Below, piece by piece: positions 1 to 8,071 of a stretch of DNA of 64,000 nucleotides. Both the position numbers and the translations under genes were made by a program. Under the pieces are notes generated by a model. The model was not told the DNA's origin. It made no database searches and saw nothing but the letters and a program-made list of their open reading frames with translations. This DNA is from Nocardiopsis sinuspersici (GTDB lineage Bacteria > Actinomycetota > Actinomycetes > Streptosporangiales > Streptosporangiaceae): positions 1-64,000 of the forward strand of contig VWVT01000010.1 of the NCBI GenBank assembly GCA_008638415.1, read 5' to 3'. Position 1 is the first letter of the stretch; every line of letters starts with the position of its first letter.

Positions 1-104
1 GCGGCGTGGAAGAGCTTGGCGGGGTTGGCGCGGGGGACGTCGATGCCGGTGAGGGCTTTGATCGCGGTGCGTGAGGAGTCGGGCATGTTGTGGTCCAACG
101 GCAT
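1..104 (-). CDS. Unrecognised protein, N-terminal fragment
   Basis: Only the first 34 codons are inside the window. The reading frame starts with ATG at 104-102, preceded by a strong GGAGGTG ribosome binding site (120-114), and begins MPLDHNMPDSSRTAIKALTG. No signal peptide or domain can be recognised in this short piece, and I do not know the product. It is divergent from the DeoR-like gene at 358, so the roughly 250 bases between them should carry both promoters. Confidence 0.55.
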   Translation of the reverse strand, partial: MPLDHNMPDSSRTAIKALTGIDVPRANPAKLFHA

Positions 105-357
105 ACGCGATTCCACCTCCCCGGCCGTAGCGCGAAAGGCATGAAGGTAGCACCGGCAGGTCCGGATGTGGAAGTAGTTGTGCTTATGTTTGTGTTCTCG
201 TCCTTGTGTATTGCCTTGCGTGTCTCTCGCTTGCGGTAGGACCGCACGGGCGCGCATCTCCTCCCCGGCGCCTCGCACAGCTTCCCTGAGGAGCCGCGGG
301 CGGACCGTCGGCGCTGTCATTTCGCAACGGTTCTCCCTTCGAGGTGGAGGCATTCGC

Positions 358-1104
358 ATGCCGTTCCCCTGCACGCGAGATGTTCTCCTTGTGAAGAAGC
401 AGATGAACCGATCGAATCCACGTGGTGGGACGGGGCGTACGGCCCTCGCACCAGGGGACGTGGACGTGCACGTGGACGTACCGGAGGACCTCGCGGGCGG
501 TCTCAGCGGTGACGCCGCCGCCAGGCGCGGAGCGGGAGCCGCCGTGACGAGCCCGCTCCGACCGGGGCGGCTTTCGTCCGCCGAGGACAGGATCGCCAGG
601 GCCGCTCTGGCGGAACTGCCGCGTGACGGGTCGGTCCTGCTCGACGCCGGGCCGATGGCGGAGCGGATCGCGTGGCTGATGCCCGCCGGGTGCGGGCTGA
701 ACGTCCTGACCAACTCGATCCCCGCCGCGCTGGGGCTGGCCTCGCGCCGAGACCTCTCCGTGCACCTGCTGGGAGGGCGCGTGAGCGAGGAGGCCGGGAC
801 CACCCCCACCTTCGTGCACCTGCTGGACCAGGTTCGTGTCGACGTGGCCTTCATTGTCGCCGACGGTGTGTCCCCCGGGCGCGGTCTGACCTGTGCGGAT
901 CCCGCTCAGGTGATGGCCAGGCGCGCCATGGTGCGCGCCTCGGACCGGATCGTGCTGCTGGCCGACCACACCAGGATCGGCAACGACCGCATCTCCCGGT
1001 TCGCGCGGCTGAACGAGACTGACTGCCTCATCACCGACACCGGGACGGAACCCGACGACCTCCGGAGGCTGCGCGGGCGCGGCCCGCGTGTGCTCGCGGT
1101 CTGA
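358..1104 (+). CDS. DeoR-family C-terminal sensor protein without visible HTH
   Basis: The last about 165 residues match the DeoR sensor (DeoRC) fold, related to phosphosugar isomerases: VLLDAGPMAERIAWLM, a VLTNSIPAALGLA segment, HLLGGRVSEEAG, and LLADHTRIGNDRISRFA. These proteins normally bind a sugar phosphate and control sugar or nucleoside catabolism. The N-terminal winged HTH expected in this family is not recognisable; residues 1-80 are low-complexity, with at best a degenerate trace around DVPEDLAGGLSGDAAARR. I chose the ATG at 358 because GAGGTGGAGG lies 7 bases upstream; the frame stays open to 178 but has no good site there. It may be a decayed regulator or a sensor-only protein. 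It lies upstream of the pilus locus, separated from it by 443 bases. Confidence 0.7.
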   Translation: MPFPCTRDVLLVKKQMNRSNPRGGTGRTALAPGDVDVHVDVPEDLAGGLSGDAAARRGAGAAVTSPLRPGRLSSAEDRIARAALAELPRDGSVLLDAGPMAERIAWLMPAGCGLNVLTNSIPAALGLASRRDLSVHLLGGRVSEEAGTTPTFVHLLDQVRVDVAFIVADGVSPGRGLTCADPAQVMARRAMVRASDRIVLLADHTRIGNDRISRFARLNETDCLITDTGTEPDDLRRLRGRGPRVLAV

Positions 1105-1130
1105 CCCTGGCCCTGTCGGCGGTGTCCGTT

Positions 1131-1148
1131 CATGTGTGGTTTCACATG
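1131..1148. promoter_or_regulatory. Inverted repeat CATGTG-N6-CACATG
   Basis: A perfect 6-6-6 inverted repeat sits 27 bases after the DeoR-like stop codon, in the 443-base gap before the pilus operon. It could be an operator or a small transcription-stop hairpin. The rest of the gap holds the promoter-like pair at 1239-1266 and no gene that I can support. Confidence 0.4.
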
Positions 1149-1238
1149 TGTTCGTCGGATCGCTCCGAGTGCGTGTCCCTTTTGGGGCTGATGGCCGGAA
1201 AGTCAACCGGATCACAGTCGAAGAGGGGGCCTGGGGGG

Positions 1239-1266
1239 TTGTTATGACAGGCAAATCCTCTATAAG
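1239..1266 (+). promoter_or_regulatory. Putative promoter of the Tad pilus operon
   Basis: TTGTTA (1239-1244) and TATAAG (1261-1266) are separated by 16 bases in a locally AT-rich stretch, resembling a housekeeping sigma-70-type promoter. It points toward the lipoprotein gene at 1548 and would leave a leader of about 275 bases. This is inferred from spacing and sequence only. Confidence 0.45.
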
Positions 1267-1547
1267 CTCACGCAAAGACAGGTAAAAACACACCTAATGC
1301 CACATGGTTTCGGTCAGGCCGAGAGCTCCGGCCCGCGCGACTCCCGGTCGCGTCGGATCCCGGCCGACCGGAACCCGGACGGGAGAAGCGGTCCCCCGTC
1401 CGTTCGTTCACCGGTTTCCCCGCCCGGTCCCGTGACCTCCCGGGCGGGGGCCGCCCCGCCCCCTCGTCGGAAGGGAGAGGGCCCGCGCGTCCGGGCCGGC
1501 TCCGCCATGCACCGTCCTCTCCTTCCACGGCAGTGGAGAACACACGA

Positions 1548-2081
1548 ATGACGACCGTCGCGAGAAGAGCAGGCTCCGCCCGGCACCGGGCCGCGGCCGC
1601 GGGGTGCTGTGCGGCCCTCGCCCTGTCGGCGGGCTGCGCCGCTCCCGGAGAGGGAACCTCCGAGGAGGCGGCGACGGCGCTGCCTTCGAGTCCCTCGCCA
1701 AGCGATGAGGAGGCCGCCGCGCTCGCCGCCTACACCGGCATGTGGGACGTGGTCGTGGCCGCCTCCCACGAGGGCGGCGGGGTCCCCTCCGAGCTGGAGG
1801 ACCACGCCGTGGGCGGCGCGCTCGCACTCATGAGCACCGCCCTGGAGGGCGCCCGTACGGCCGGGGCCCAGGTCACCGGTGAACCCGTCCTCGACCCCAG
1901 CGTGGCGGTCGAGGGACCCGACCTCGCGACGGTCGACGACTGCCTCGACGACTCCGGCTGGAACCTCGGCGTGGGCTCCTCCTCCGGGCGGGGCCCGCGA
2001 CTCGTCGAGGCCACACTCATTCACGACGGACTCGCCTGGCGCGTGTCCGACCTGCGGATCTGGGAGGCGGGATCATGCTGA
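1548..2081 (+). CDS. Tad-locus lipoprotein
   Basis: A 177-residue secreted lipoprotein: a basic N-terminus (TVARRAGSARHR), a hydrophobic run and a lipobox LSAGC near residue 30 predict lipid anchoring on the outer face of the membrane. The mature part is acidic and begins with a Ser/Pro/Glu-rich linker; the remainder (YTGMWDVVVAASHEGG to DLRIWEAG) resembles small actinobacterial proteins encoded at the head of Tad loci, whose function is unknown. Start ATG 1548 was preferred over an in-frame ATG at 1533 because GGAGA lies about 10 bases upstream. Its stop overlaps the next start by 7 bases, so it is translationally coupled to the Asp-Trp repeat protein. Confidence 0.75.
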   Translation: MTTVARRAGSARHRAAAAGCCAALALSAGCAAPGEGTSEEAATALPSSPSPSDEEAAALAAYTGMWDVVVAASHEGGGVPSELEDHAVGGALALMSTALEGARTAGAQVTGEPVLDPSVAVEGPDLATVDDCLDDSGWNLGVGSSSGRGPRLVEATLIHDGLAWRVSDLRIWEAGSC

Positions 2082-2917
2082 GACCCGTACGACCCGCGGC
2101 CGCGGCCGCGGTACTGACCCTGCTGGCGGCGGGAGCGGCCACTCCGGCGCACGCCGACGACGGCTCCTTTCTCGGCCAGGTCGAGTGCGGCAGCTCCGGC
2201 GGCGTCGGCTGTTCGATCCTGCTGCGCTGGTGGAAGACCCACGCGGGCCAGCAGGGCTCCGGCGGCTCGGGCGGCGGTTCCGGCGTCCCGGGCGTCCCGG
2301 CCGGTTCCGGCGACGGCGTCGACTGGTCCCAGGTGGACTGGGACGCGATCGACTGGTCCCAGGTGGACTGGGACGCCATCGACTGGGAGTCCATCGACTA
2401 CGGGGGAGAGGGCGAGGGGGAGGCCCCCACCGACCCGGTCACCCTCATCCAGGAGGCCATGGCGGCCTTCGAGCTGCCTCCGCCCAGGATCGGGACCTCC
2501 CCGGGCAGTGACTCCCTGGTCCTGGTCAACACCCCCGTGTGGCTGTGGGTGGACTCCCAGGACTGGGACACCGCCGAGACCTCCGCCGAGGTGCAGGACT
2601 GGTCCCTCACGGTCACCGCCGACCCCACCTCCACCGTCTGGAACCTGGGTGACGGCACGCAGGTCCGCTGTGAGGGCCCCGGAACTCCCTTCGACCCGGC
2701 CGTGCACGACCCCGCCTCGGCCTCTCCCGACTGCGGGCACGTCTACACCCTGCCCTCCGACTCCCAGGAGGGCGGCGTCTACCCCGTCTCCGTCCAGGTC
2801 GGCTGGGACGTGGGCTGGGAGTTCTCCGACGGTGAGGCGGGCGCGTTCGACCCCGTCACCACGACCTCGCAGGTCGAACTCCGGGTGGCCGAGTCCCACG
2901 GCCTGGTCACCGACTAG
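2075..2917 (+). CDS. Secreted protein with Asp-Trp pentapeptide repeats, Tad locus
   Basis: A 280-residue protein with a clear Sec signal peptide (hydrophobic run, cleavage near THAR-type motif ATPAHA-DD). After a Gly/Ser-rich linker, residues about 83-107 are five tandem DW-x-x-(I/V) units (DWSQV, DWDAI, DWSQV, DWDAI, DWESI), followed by a DY unit. The C-terminal about 170 residues contain a beta-rich segment (LVNTPVWLWVDSQDW, DPTSTVWNLGDGTQVRC) reminiscent of PKD/Ig-like folds in the secreted proteins that accompany actinobacterial Tad clusters. Probably a surface or pilus-associated protein; its molecular role is unknown. Two cysteine pairs may form disulfides outside the cell. Confidence 0.7.
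   Translation: MLRPVRPAAAAAVLTLLAAGAATPAHADDGSFLGQVECGSSGGVGCSILLRWWKTHAGQQGSGGSGGGSGVPGVPAGSGDGVDWSQVDWDAIDWSQVDWDAIDWESIDYGGEGEGEAPTDPVTLIQEAMAAFELPPPRIGTSPGSDSLVLVNTPVWLWVDSQDWDTAETSAEVQDWSLTVTADPTSTVWNLGDGTQVRCEGPGTPFDPAVHDPASASPDCGHVYTLPSDSQEGGVYPVSVQVGWDVGWEFSDGEAGAFDPVTTTSQVELRVAESHGLVTD
2321..2380 (+). repeat. Two 30-bp tandem units encoding DWSQVDWDAI
   Basis: Two adjacent 30-base units starting GACTGGTCCCAGGTGGACTG are identical (2321-2350, 2351-2380) and are followed by a diverged half unit. They encode the Asp-Trp pentapeptides of the secreted Tad-locus protein, and the DNA identity suggests recent unit duplication. Confidence 0.85.
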
Positions 2918-2949
2918 ACAACCGCTGACAGCGAAAGAAGACGACAGAC

Positions 2950-3621
2950 GTGGTGGACACGAAGACGGCACCGGCGCCCGCGGCCTCCCCGCGGCAGCGG
3001 GAGGCCCCGCCGGTGCGGCTCCTGGGCACCGGTCCCCGCCGATGGCGGTGGCTGGTCCTGGCCCTGGGCATGATGACCGCGGGCGGTCTGAGCGGCGCCT
3101 TGGCCCTCGAACGGATGGATGACCGGCAGGGGGTGCTCGTCGCCGACACCGACCTGCCCGCGGGCCACGTGGTGACCGCGGAGGACCTTCGGGTCGCGCG
3201 GATCGCCGTCGCCGACGGGGTCTCCTTCGTCGGCTCCGAGCACCTGGAGGAGACGGTCGGCCAGACCCTCACCGTGCCCGTCACCGAGGGCGGCGTCCTG
3301 CCCGAGGCCGCTCTGGGCACCGAGGCGGCCTTCCCCGAGCCCGACCGCGCCGTGCTCGGCGTGGCCCTGCGCCCCGGCCGCTTCCCCTCCTCCCTGGTTC
3401 CGGGCACCGCGGTCTCCGTGGTGGTCCACCCCGAGGAGGGCGCCACGACCGGCGTGGAGGCCTACCGCGCCCTCGTGCGCAGCGTCCAGCCCTCCGCCGT
3501 CGACGACGGCTCGGTCGAACTCGAACTCGTCGCGGCCTCCACCGACGCCGCCGCCGTCGCCTCGGCGGCCGCCGCCGAGCGGGTCAGCGTCGTCCAGGTC
3601 AACCCCAGGGGAGGCGCGTGA
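2950..3621 (+). CDS. cpaB: CpaB/RcpC-like pilus assembly protein (SAF domain)
   Basis: A 223-residue protein with a proline-rich cytoplasmic start, one membrane segment (WLVLALGMMTAGGLSGALAL) and an extracytoplasmic SAF domain: VLVADTDLPAGHVVTAEDLR followed by VGQTLTVPVTEGGVLPEAAL. SAF-domain CpaB/RcpC proteins belong to Tad pilus machines; in Gram-negative bacteria they work with the secretin, which is absent here, so the actinobacterial version probably acts in the membrane or wall region. The start is GTG 2950, with a weak purine-rich site (AAAGAAG) upstream. It overlaps tadZ by the GTGATG junction. Confidence 0.85.
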   Translation: MVDTKTAPAPAASPRQREAPPVRLLGTGPRRWRWLVLALGMMTAGGLSGALALERMDDRQGVLVADTDLPAGHVVTAEDLRVARIAVADGVSFVGSEHLEETVGQTLTVPVTEGGVLPEAALGTEAAFPEPDRAVLGVALRPGRFPSSLVPGTAVSVVVHPEEGATTGVEAYRALVRSVQPSAVDDGSVELELVAASTDAAAVASAAAAERVSVVQVNPRGGA

Positions 3622-4391
3622 TGCACAGGACCGTGGCGCTCTTCTCCCTGGGCGGAGCACCCGGCGTCACCTGCGCGGCCATGGCGCTGGCCGCGGTCTG
3701 GCCCGGCGGGGCCGGGGCCGTCCTCGTGGAGGCCGACGCCTCCGGCGGCGACGTCGCCACGTGGCGACGCCTCCAGCCCGCCCCCGGCCTGACCGGCCTG
3801 GCCGCCGCCGCCCGGCACGGTGGAGCCTCCGCCGACCTGGCCGCGCACACTCAGACCCTCCCCGGAGGGCTGGCGGTGTGCCACGCGCCCGTCACCGCCG
3901 ACCGCGCCGAGGGCGCGGTGCGCCTGGTCGCCCAGAACCCCGGCGTGCTCGCCTCCGCCGATGGGGCCGCGGTCGTCCTGGACCTGGGCCGCCTGACCCC
4001 CGGCGCGCCCGCCTCCGCGCTGGCCGCCCGGGCCGACGAGGCCCTTCTGCTCGTCTCCGACTCCCTGGCCCAGCTGCGCCGCGCCAAGGAGGCCTCCGAG
4101 GCCCTGGTCCGGAGCCTGCCGAGCCTGCGCACCGTCGTCGTCGGCGGCAGCGGGAGCGTCCGCGAGATCGAGGGCGCGCTGGGCCCGGGCGTGTGGGGAC
4201 GGCTCCCCGCCGACGAGCGCTCCGCGGCCTTCCTGCGCGGGGAGACCAACCCGCGCAAACCGCACCACAGGCCGCTGCTGAAGGCGGCGGCGCGTCTGGC
4301 GGGCGACCTCGCCGACGGCGCCGACCGTGCTCCCGCACCCGTTCCGGGAACCCCGCCTCCCGCGCCGGAGCCGACGGGGGTCCACACGTGA
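3618..4391 (+). CDS. tadZ: TadZ/CpaE-like MinD-superfamily protein
   Basis: A 257-residue protein of the MinD/ParA class. The N-terminal SLGGAPGVTCAAMAL is a deviant P-loop: the Lys of GK(T/S) is missing, as often seen in TadZ/CpaE proteins, which localise the pilus machine rather than act as strong ATPases. The second signature VLVEADASGGDVATW follows, and VVLDLGRLTPG occupies the Walker B position. It lies between cpaB and tadA with 4-base overlaps on both sides. Start GTG 3618, or ATG 3621 directly after it. Confidence 0.8.
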   Translation: MMHRTVALFSLGGAPGVTCAAMALAAVWPGGAGAVLVEADASGGDVATWRRLQPAPGLTGLAAAARHGGASADLAAHTQTLPGGLAVCHAPVTADRAEGAVRLVAQNPGVLASADGAAVVLDLGRLTPGAPASALAARADEALLLVSDSLAQLRRAKEASEALVRSLPSLRTVVVGGSGSVREIEGALGPGVWGRLPADERSAAFLRGETNPRKPHHRPLLKAAARLAGDLADGADRAPAPVPGTPPPAPEPTGVHT

Positions 4392-5746
4392 GCAGCGGAC
4401 ACGACGCCGGATACGACATCGCCGACAGCTACTTCCTGGACACCGACCACGCCCGCACCGTGGCGGACCGGGTCGAGCGGACCGTCACCGAGGCCACCCG
4501 GCGGCTGAGCGAGGAGACCCGCGGAGCCCCCGAGGACACGCCCGAGGAGTACCGCGCCCGCGCCGAACGCGTCATCGCCCAGATCCTCGACGAGGACGCG
4601 GGACGCGCCCTGGCCGAGGGCAGGCAGGTGCTCGACGCCGCGACGGAGGCCTCCGTCGCCGCGGGCGCCCTGGCCCGGGTGTGCGGGCTCGGCCCCCTCC
4701 AGCCCTTCCTGGACGACACCGGGATCGAGAACATCAACATCAACGGCGTGCACGTGTGGGTGCGCCGTGCCGACGGCAGCCGCGAGCGGCACGACTCGCT
4801 CTTCGACGACCCCGAGGAGGTCGTCGCCCTGGTCCGGCGCCTGGCCTCCGAGTCCGAGACGGGGGAGCGCCGCTTCGACCCGGGCGCGCCCATCCTCGAC
4901 ATGCAGCTCCCCGGCGGCGAGCGCCTCAACGCGGTCATGGAGGTCTCCCGGCAGCCCTCGGTCTCCATCCGCCGCCACCGCCACAGCCGCACCACCCTCG
5001 ACCAGCTCCGCGAACTGGGCACGGTCGACGACACCCTGGTCGCCCTGCTGCGCGCGGGGGTGCGCTCCCGCCGCAACATGGTCATCACCGGCGGCACCGG
5101 CGCGGGCAAGACCACCCTGCTGCGCGCCCTGGCCGCCGAGATCCCCGTCGACGAGCGCCTCGTCACCATCGAGGACGTCTTCGAACTCGGACTGGACCGG
5201 GACCGCGCGGCCCATCCCGACTGCGTCGCCCTCCAAGCCCGGCCGGCCAACGTCGAGGGCGTCGGCGAGATCACCATCGCCGACCTGGTGCGCACGGCCC
5301 TGCGCATGTCCCCCGACCGGGTCATCGTCGGCGAGACGCGCGGCCACGAGACCGTCCCGCTGCTCAACGCCATGAGCCAGGGCAACGACGGCAGCCTCAC
5401 CACCCTGCACGCCGCGGACTCCGCGGGCGCCTTCACCAAGCTGGGCGCCTACGCCGCCCAGTCCGCGGAGCGCCTGCCCCTGGAGGCCACCGCCTCCCTG
5501 GTGGCCGCCGCCGTGCACCTGGTCATCCACGTGTCGGCCCTGCCCACGGGCGGGCGCATGGTCACCAGCGTGCGCGAGGTGGTGGGCGCGGAGGGGCAGA
5601 GCGTGGTGTCCAACGAGATCTATCGGCGCGACCGCGACGGGTTCCTGCCCTCGGCGCCACCCAGCCCCAACACGCTCGACGCCCTGGCCGAGGCCGGGTT
5701 CGACCCCGCGATGCTCAGCCCGGAGACGGTGGGGTGGGCACGGTGA
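4388..5746 (+). CDS. tadA: TadA/CpaF secretion ATPase
   Basis: A 452-residue type II/IV secretion ATPase that powers assembly of the Flp pilus at the inner face of the membrane. Visible motifs: the family N-terminal signature DTGIENININGVHVWVRR, Walker A GGTGAGKTTLLRALA (about residue 235), the Asp box LVTIEDVFEL, Walker B RMSPDRVIVGETRGHE and the His-box region SLTTLHAADSAG. The frame is open far upstream, but the start GTG 4388 overlaps the tadZ stop by 4 bases and gives the usual family length. Confidence 0.93.
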   Translation: MSSGHDAGYDIADSYFLDTDHARTVADRVERTVTEATRRLSEETRGAPEDTPEEYRARAERVIAQILDEDAGRALAEGRQVLDAATEASVAAGALARVCGLGPLQPFLDDTGIENININGVHVWVRRADGSRERHDSLFDDPEEVVALVRRLASESETGERRFDPGAPILDMQLPGGERLNAVMEVSRQPSVSIRRHRHSRTTLDQLRELGTVDDTLVALLRAGVRSRRNMVITGGTGAGKTTLLRALAAEIPVDERLVTIEDVFELGLDRDRAAHPDCVALQARPANVEGVGEITIADLVRTALRMSPDRVIVGETRGHETVPLLNAMSQGNDGSLTTLHAADSAGAFTKLGAYAAQSAERLPLEATASLVAAAVHLVIHVSALPTGGRMVTSVREVVGAEGQSVVSNEIYRRDRDGFLPSAPPSPNTLDALAEAGFDPAMLSPETVGWAR

Positions 5747-6618
5747 CGACCCCTGTCCTGCTCGTCGCCGCCGCCGGCGCCCTGCTCGGCGCGGGGCTGT
5801 GGCTGGCCCTGGCCTCGCTGGCCGCGTCCGGCGGTTCGGGCCCGTCACGGATCCCCCGGTGGCGCGCGGCCCTGCTCGGCCGCCGGCGACCGCTCCGGCT
5901 GGTCGCGGCGGTCGCCGGCGGCCTGCTCGTCTGGTTCCTCACCGGCTGGCCGGTGGCCGGCGTGCTCGCCGCCGCGGGCTGCTGGTGGGGCCCCGCCGTG
6001 TTGGGACCCGACCGCCGCCATGAGCGACAGGTGGCCGGGGTCGAGGCCGTCGCGGCCTGGACCGAGATGCTGCGCGACCTCATGGCCGGCGCCTCCGGAC
6101 TGCACCAGGCCGTCGCGGCCACGGCGCCCATCGCGCCCGAGCCCGTGCGGGACGCCGTCGCCCGTCTGACGGAGAGGCTGCGCGCGGGCCGGCCCACGCA
6201 GGAAGCGCTGCGCTCCTTCGCCGACGAGGTGGACAATCCCACCGCCGACCTGGTGGCCGCCGCTCTGGCCACCGCGGCCACCCGGCACGCCACCGACCTG
6301 GGCACGCTACTGGGGACCTTGTCCGAGGCCACCCGCGAACAGGCCGCGATGCTAGTGAGGGTGGCGGCGAGCCGCGCACGGCTGCGGACCTCCACCCGGA
6401 TCATCGTCGGCACGACCGTGGGCATGGCCGCGTTCCTGCTGGTGTTCAACGGCGAGTACATGGAGCCCTTCGACGGCTTCCTGGGCCAGGTGGTGCTCGC
6501 CGGTATCGGCGGCCTGTGGGCGGCCGCGCTCGTCTGGCTGTCCCGCATGTCTCGCTTCGACCTGGGGCCGCGGGTACTCGCGCCCGAACCCGCCCGTACT
6601 CCGGAGGCCGCACGATGA
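5743..6618 (+). CDS. tadB: TadB-like pilus platform membrane protein
   Basis: A 291-residue type II secretion F-domain protein, half of the membrane platform on which TadA acts. Membrane segments are visible at the N-terminus (VLLVAAAGALLGAGLWLALA), around LRLVAAVAGGLLVWFLTGW, and near the C-terminus (IIVGTTVGMAAFLLVF and VVLAGIGGLWAAALVW). The central cytoplasmic domain includes AVAAWTEMLRDLMAGASGLH. Start GTG 5743 overlaps the tadA stop by 4 bases. Confidence 0.87.
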   Translation: MTTPVLLVAAAGALLGAGLWLALASLAASGGSGPSRIPRWRAALLGRRRPLRLVAAVAGGLLVWFLTGWPVAGVLAAAGCWWGPAVLGPDRRHERQVAGVEAVAAWTEMLRDLMAGASGLHQAVAATAPIAPEPVRDAVARLTERLRAGRPTQEALRSFADEVDNPTADLVAAALATAATRHATDLGTLLGTLSEATREQAAMLVRVAASRARLRTSTRIIVGTTVGMAAFLLVFNGEYMEPFDGFLGQVVLAGIGGLWAAALVWLSRMSRFDLGPRVLAPEPARTPEAAR

Positions 6619-7508
6619 CCCCCGTCCTGGCCGCCGCCGCGGCCGGAGCCGCCGTCGGACTGGCGCTGTGGGCGCTCTTCGCCGCACGCTGGGCTCGGCC
6701 CACGCTCGCTGAGCGCCTGGCCGCTCCGCCTCCTCCCCGACCGGTGATGGTCTCGGGCCCGAAGACCGGGGTACTGACGCGTCTGGGAAAGGTCGGCGTT
6801 CCGGCCTTGGAGGGCTTCGGCATGCCGGGGCCCCGTACACGGCGCAACCTGCGGGTGTGCGAGCGCGAACCGGCCTCCTACCTCGCTGAGAAGTTCACCG
6901 CCTTGGTGCTGGGACTGGCCTTCCCCCCGCTGTTGGGCGGCATGCTCTCCCTCGCCGGTGTCCTGCCTTCTGGCGCGGTCGCCGGGGGCATGTGGGTGGC
7001 TTTCGCCGTGGTCGCTTGGTTCGCTCCTGACCTCTCCTTGCGTGACGAGGCGGACAAGCGTCGGGAGCGCATGCGTCGCACTCTGGCCGGCTTCGCCGAC
7101 CTGGTCGTGGTGTCCCTGGCCGGGGGAGCGGGTGTCAACGGCGCTTTGGCCGACGCCGGGGCGGCGGGCAACGGATGGGCCATGGCCCGTATCCGGGAGG
7201 GCCTGCGCGAAGCGGCGCTCATGCGCCAGCCGCCCTGGACCGCGCTGCGCGACCTCGGTGAGCGCTACGACACCCTCGAATTCGCCGAACTCGCGGCGAG
7301 CCTCCAGCTCGCCGGTGCCGACGGCGCCCGTATCCGCAGTTCCCTGGCCTCCAAGGCCAAGACACTGCGCACCCAGTTCCTGTCCGAGATGGACGCCGAG
7401 GCACAGTCCGCCACCGAGCGGATGAGCCTCCCGGTGGTCCTGCTCTTCGCCGGCTTCCTGGCCCTACTGGGCTATCCGGCGATGAGCCACATCCTGTTCA
7501 GCTCATGA
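6615..7508 (+). CDS. tadC: TadC-like pilus platform membrane protein
   Basis: A 297-residue F-domain protein, partner of TadB. It has an N-terminal membrane segment (MTPVLAAAAAGAAVGLALWA), two more in the middle (LVLGLAFPPLLGGMLSLAG and AVAGGMWVAFAVVAWF) and a C-terminal one (LPVVLLFAGFLALLGYPAM). The cytoplasmic part carries the family-like LVVVSLAGGAGVNGAL and LEFAELAASLQLAGADGA. Start ATG 6615 overlaps tadB by 4 bases. It immediately precedes the pilin gene, the usual actinobacterial Tad order. Confidence 0.87.
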   Translation: MTPVLAAAAAGAAVGLALWALFAARWARPTLAERLAAPPPPRPVMVSGPKTGVLTRLGKVGVPALEGFGMPGPRTRRNLRVCEREPASYLAEKFTALVLGLAFPPLLGGMLSLAGVLPSGAVAGGMWVAFAVVAWFAPDLSLRDEADKRRERMRRTLAGFADLVVVSLAGGAGVNGALADAGAAGNGWAMARIREGLREAALMRQPPWTALRDLGERYDTLEFAELAASLQLAGADGARIRSSLASKAKTLRTQFLSEMDAEAQSATERMSLPVVLLFAGFLALLGYPAMSHILFSS

Positions 7509-7535
7509 ATCCCCGACACCTCCTGGAGACCCCCG

Positions 7536-7706
7536 ATGCAGCGCATCACCGCCTACCTCAGCTCCCTGCTGTTCACCCGGAGGGACGACGGCTACTCGAC
7601 CGAGACGGTCATCATCACCGCGATCCTGGTGGCCGCCGCCGCTGGGGTTGCCGCGGCCATCAAGGCAGTTGTGGAGGCCAAGGTCGACGAAATCTCCGTG
7701 GGCTGA
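7536..7706 (+). CDS. flp: Flp-family pilin (56 residues)
   Basis: A short gene. The protein starts MQRITAYLSSLLFTRRDDGY and continues with the Flp-type hydrophobic segment STETVIITAILVAAAAGVAA, ending in AKVDEISVG. The Glu before a long aliphatic run and the tiny size fit the major Tad/Flp pilin, whose leader would be cut ahead of the hydrophobic helix by a prepilin peptidase; no peptidase gene is in this window. CTGGAGA lies about 7 bases ahead of the ATG. It sits exactly between tadC and the TadE-like genes. Confidence 0.85.
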   Translation: MQRITAYLSSLLFTRRDDGYSTETVIITAILVAAAAGVAAAIKAVVEAKVDEISVG

Positions 7707-7708
7707 GC

Positions 7709-8071
7709 GTGCCCGCTCCCCGGGACGATCGCGGCAGTGCCGAGCTGGCCGTGGCCGCGCCCGTGCTGCTGCTCCTGGTGCTGCTGGTCGTCCAGACCGC
7801 CCTGTGGATGCACGGTGACCACGTCGCCGCCGACATCGCGCGCAGGACCGCCGAGCAGTCGCGCACCGCGGGCGGCGCCGCGTCGGTGGCCGAGGGAGGC
7901 GGAGGCTCCTTCCTCTCCGGGCTCGACGTGTCCGTCGACCGAGGCGCTGAGGAGGTGCGCGTGGTGGTGGACGCCGAGGTGCCCAGCATCGTTCCCGGCT
8001 TCAGCTGGCCGGTGGGCCACGAGATCACCGCGCCCGTGGAGCGCTTCGTCCCCGCGGAGGCCGCCCCGTGA
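7709..8071 (+). CDS. TadE-like pseudopilin 1
   Basis: A 120-residue protein with the TadE-type N-terminus DRGSAELAVAAPVLLLLVLL: a Gly/Ser-Glu motif followed by a single hydrophobic helix, then TALWMHGDHVAADIARRTAE and a small extracellular beta-rich domain. Such pseudopilins are cleaved like the pilin and are needed for Tad pilus biogenesis. The GTG start at 7709 directly follows the pilin stop. Its stop overlaps the next GTG by 4 bases. Confidence 0.82.
   Translation: MPAPRDDRGSAELAVAAPVLLLLVLLVVQTALWMHGDHVAADIARRTAEQSRTAGGAASVAEGGGGSFLSGLDVSVDRGAEEVRVVVDAEVPSIVPGFSWPVGHEITAPVERFVPAEAAP

Noticed and set aside
3761-4387. Upstream extension of the tadA frame inside tadZ
   Set aside because: The extension is Arg/Pro-rich shadow sequence; GTG 4388 with a 4-base overlap gives the normal TadA start.
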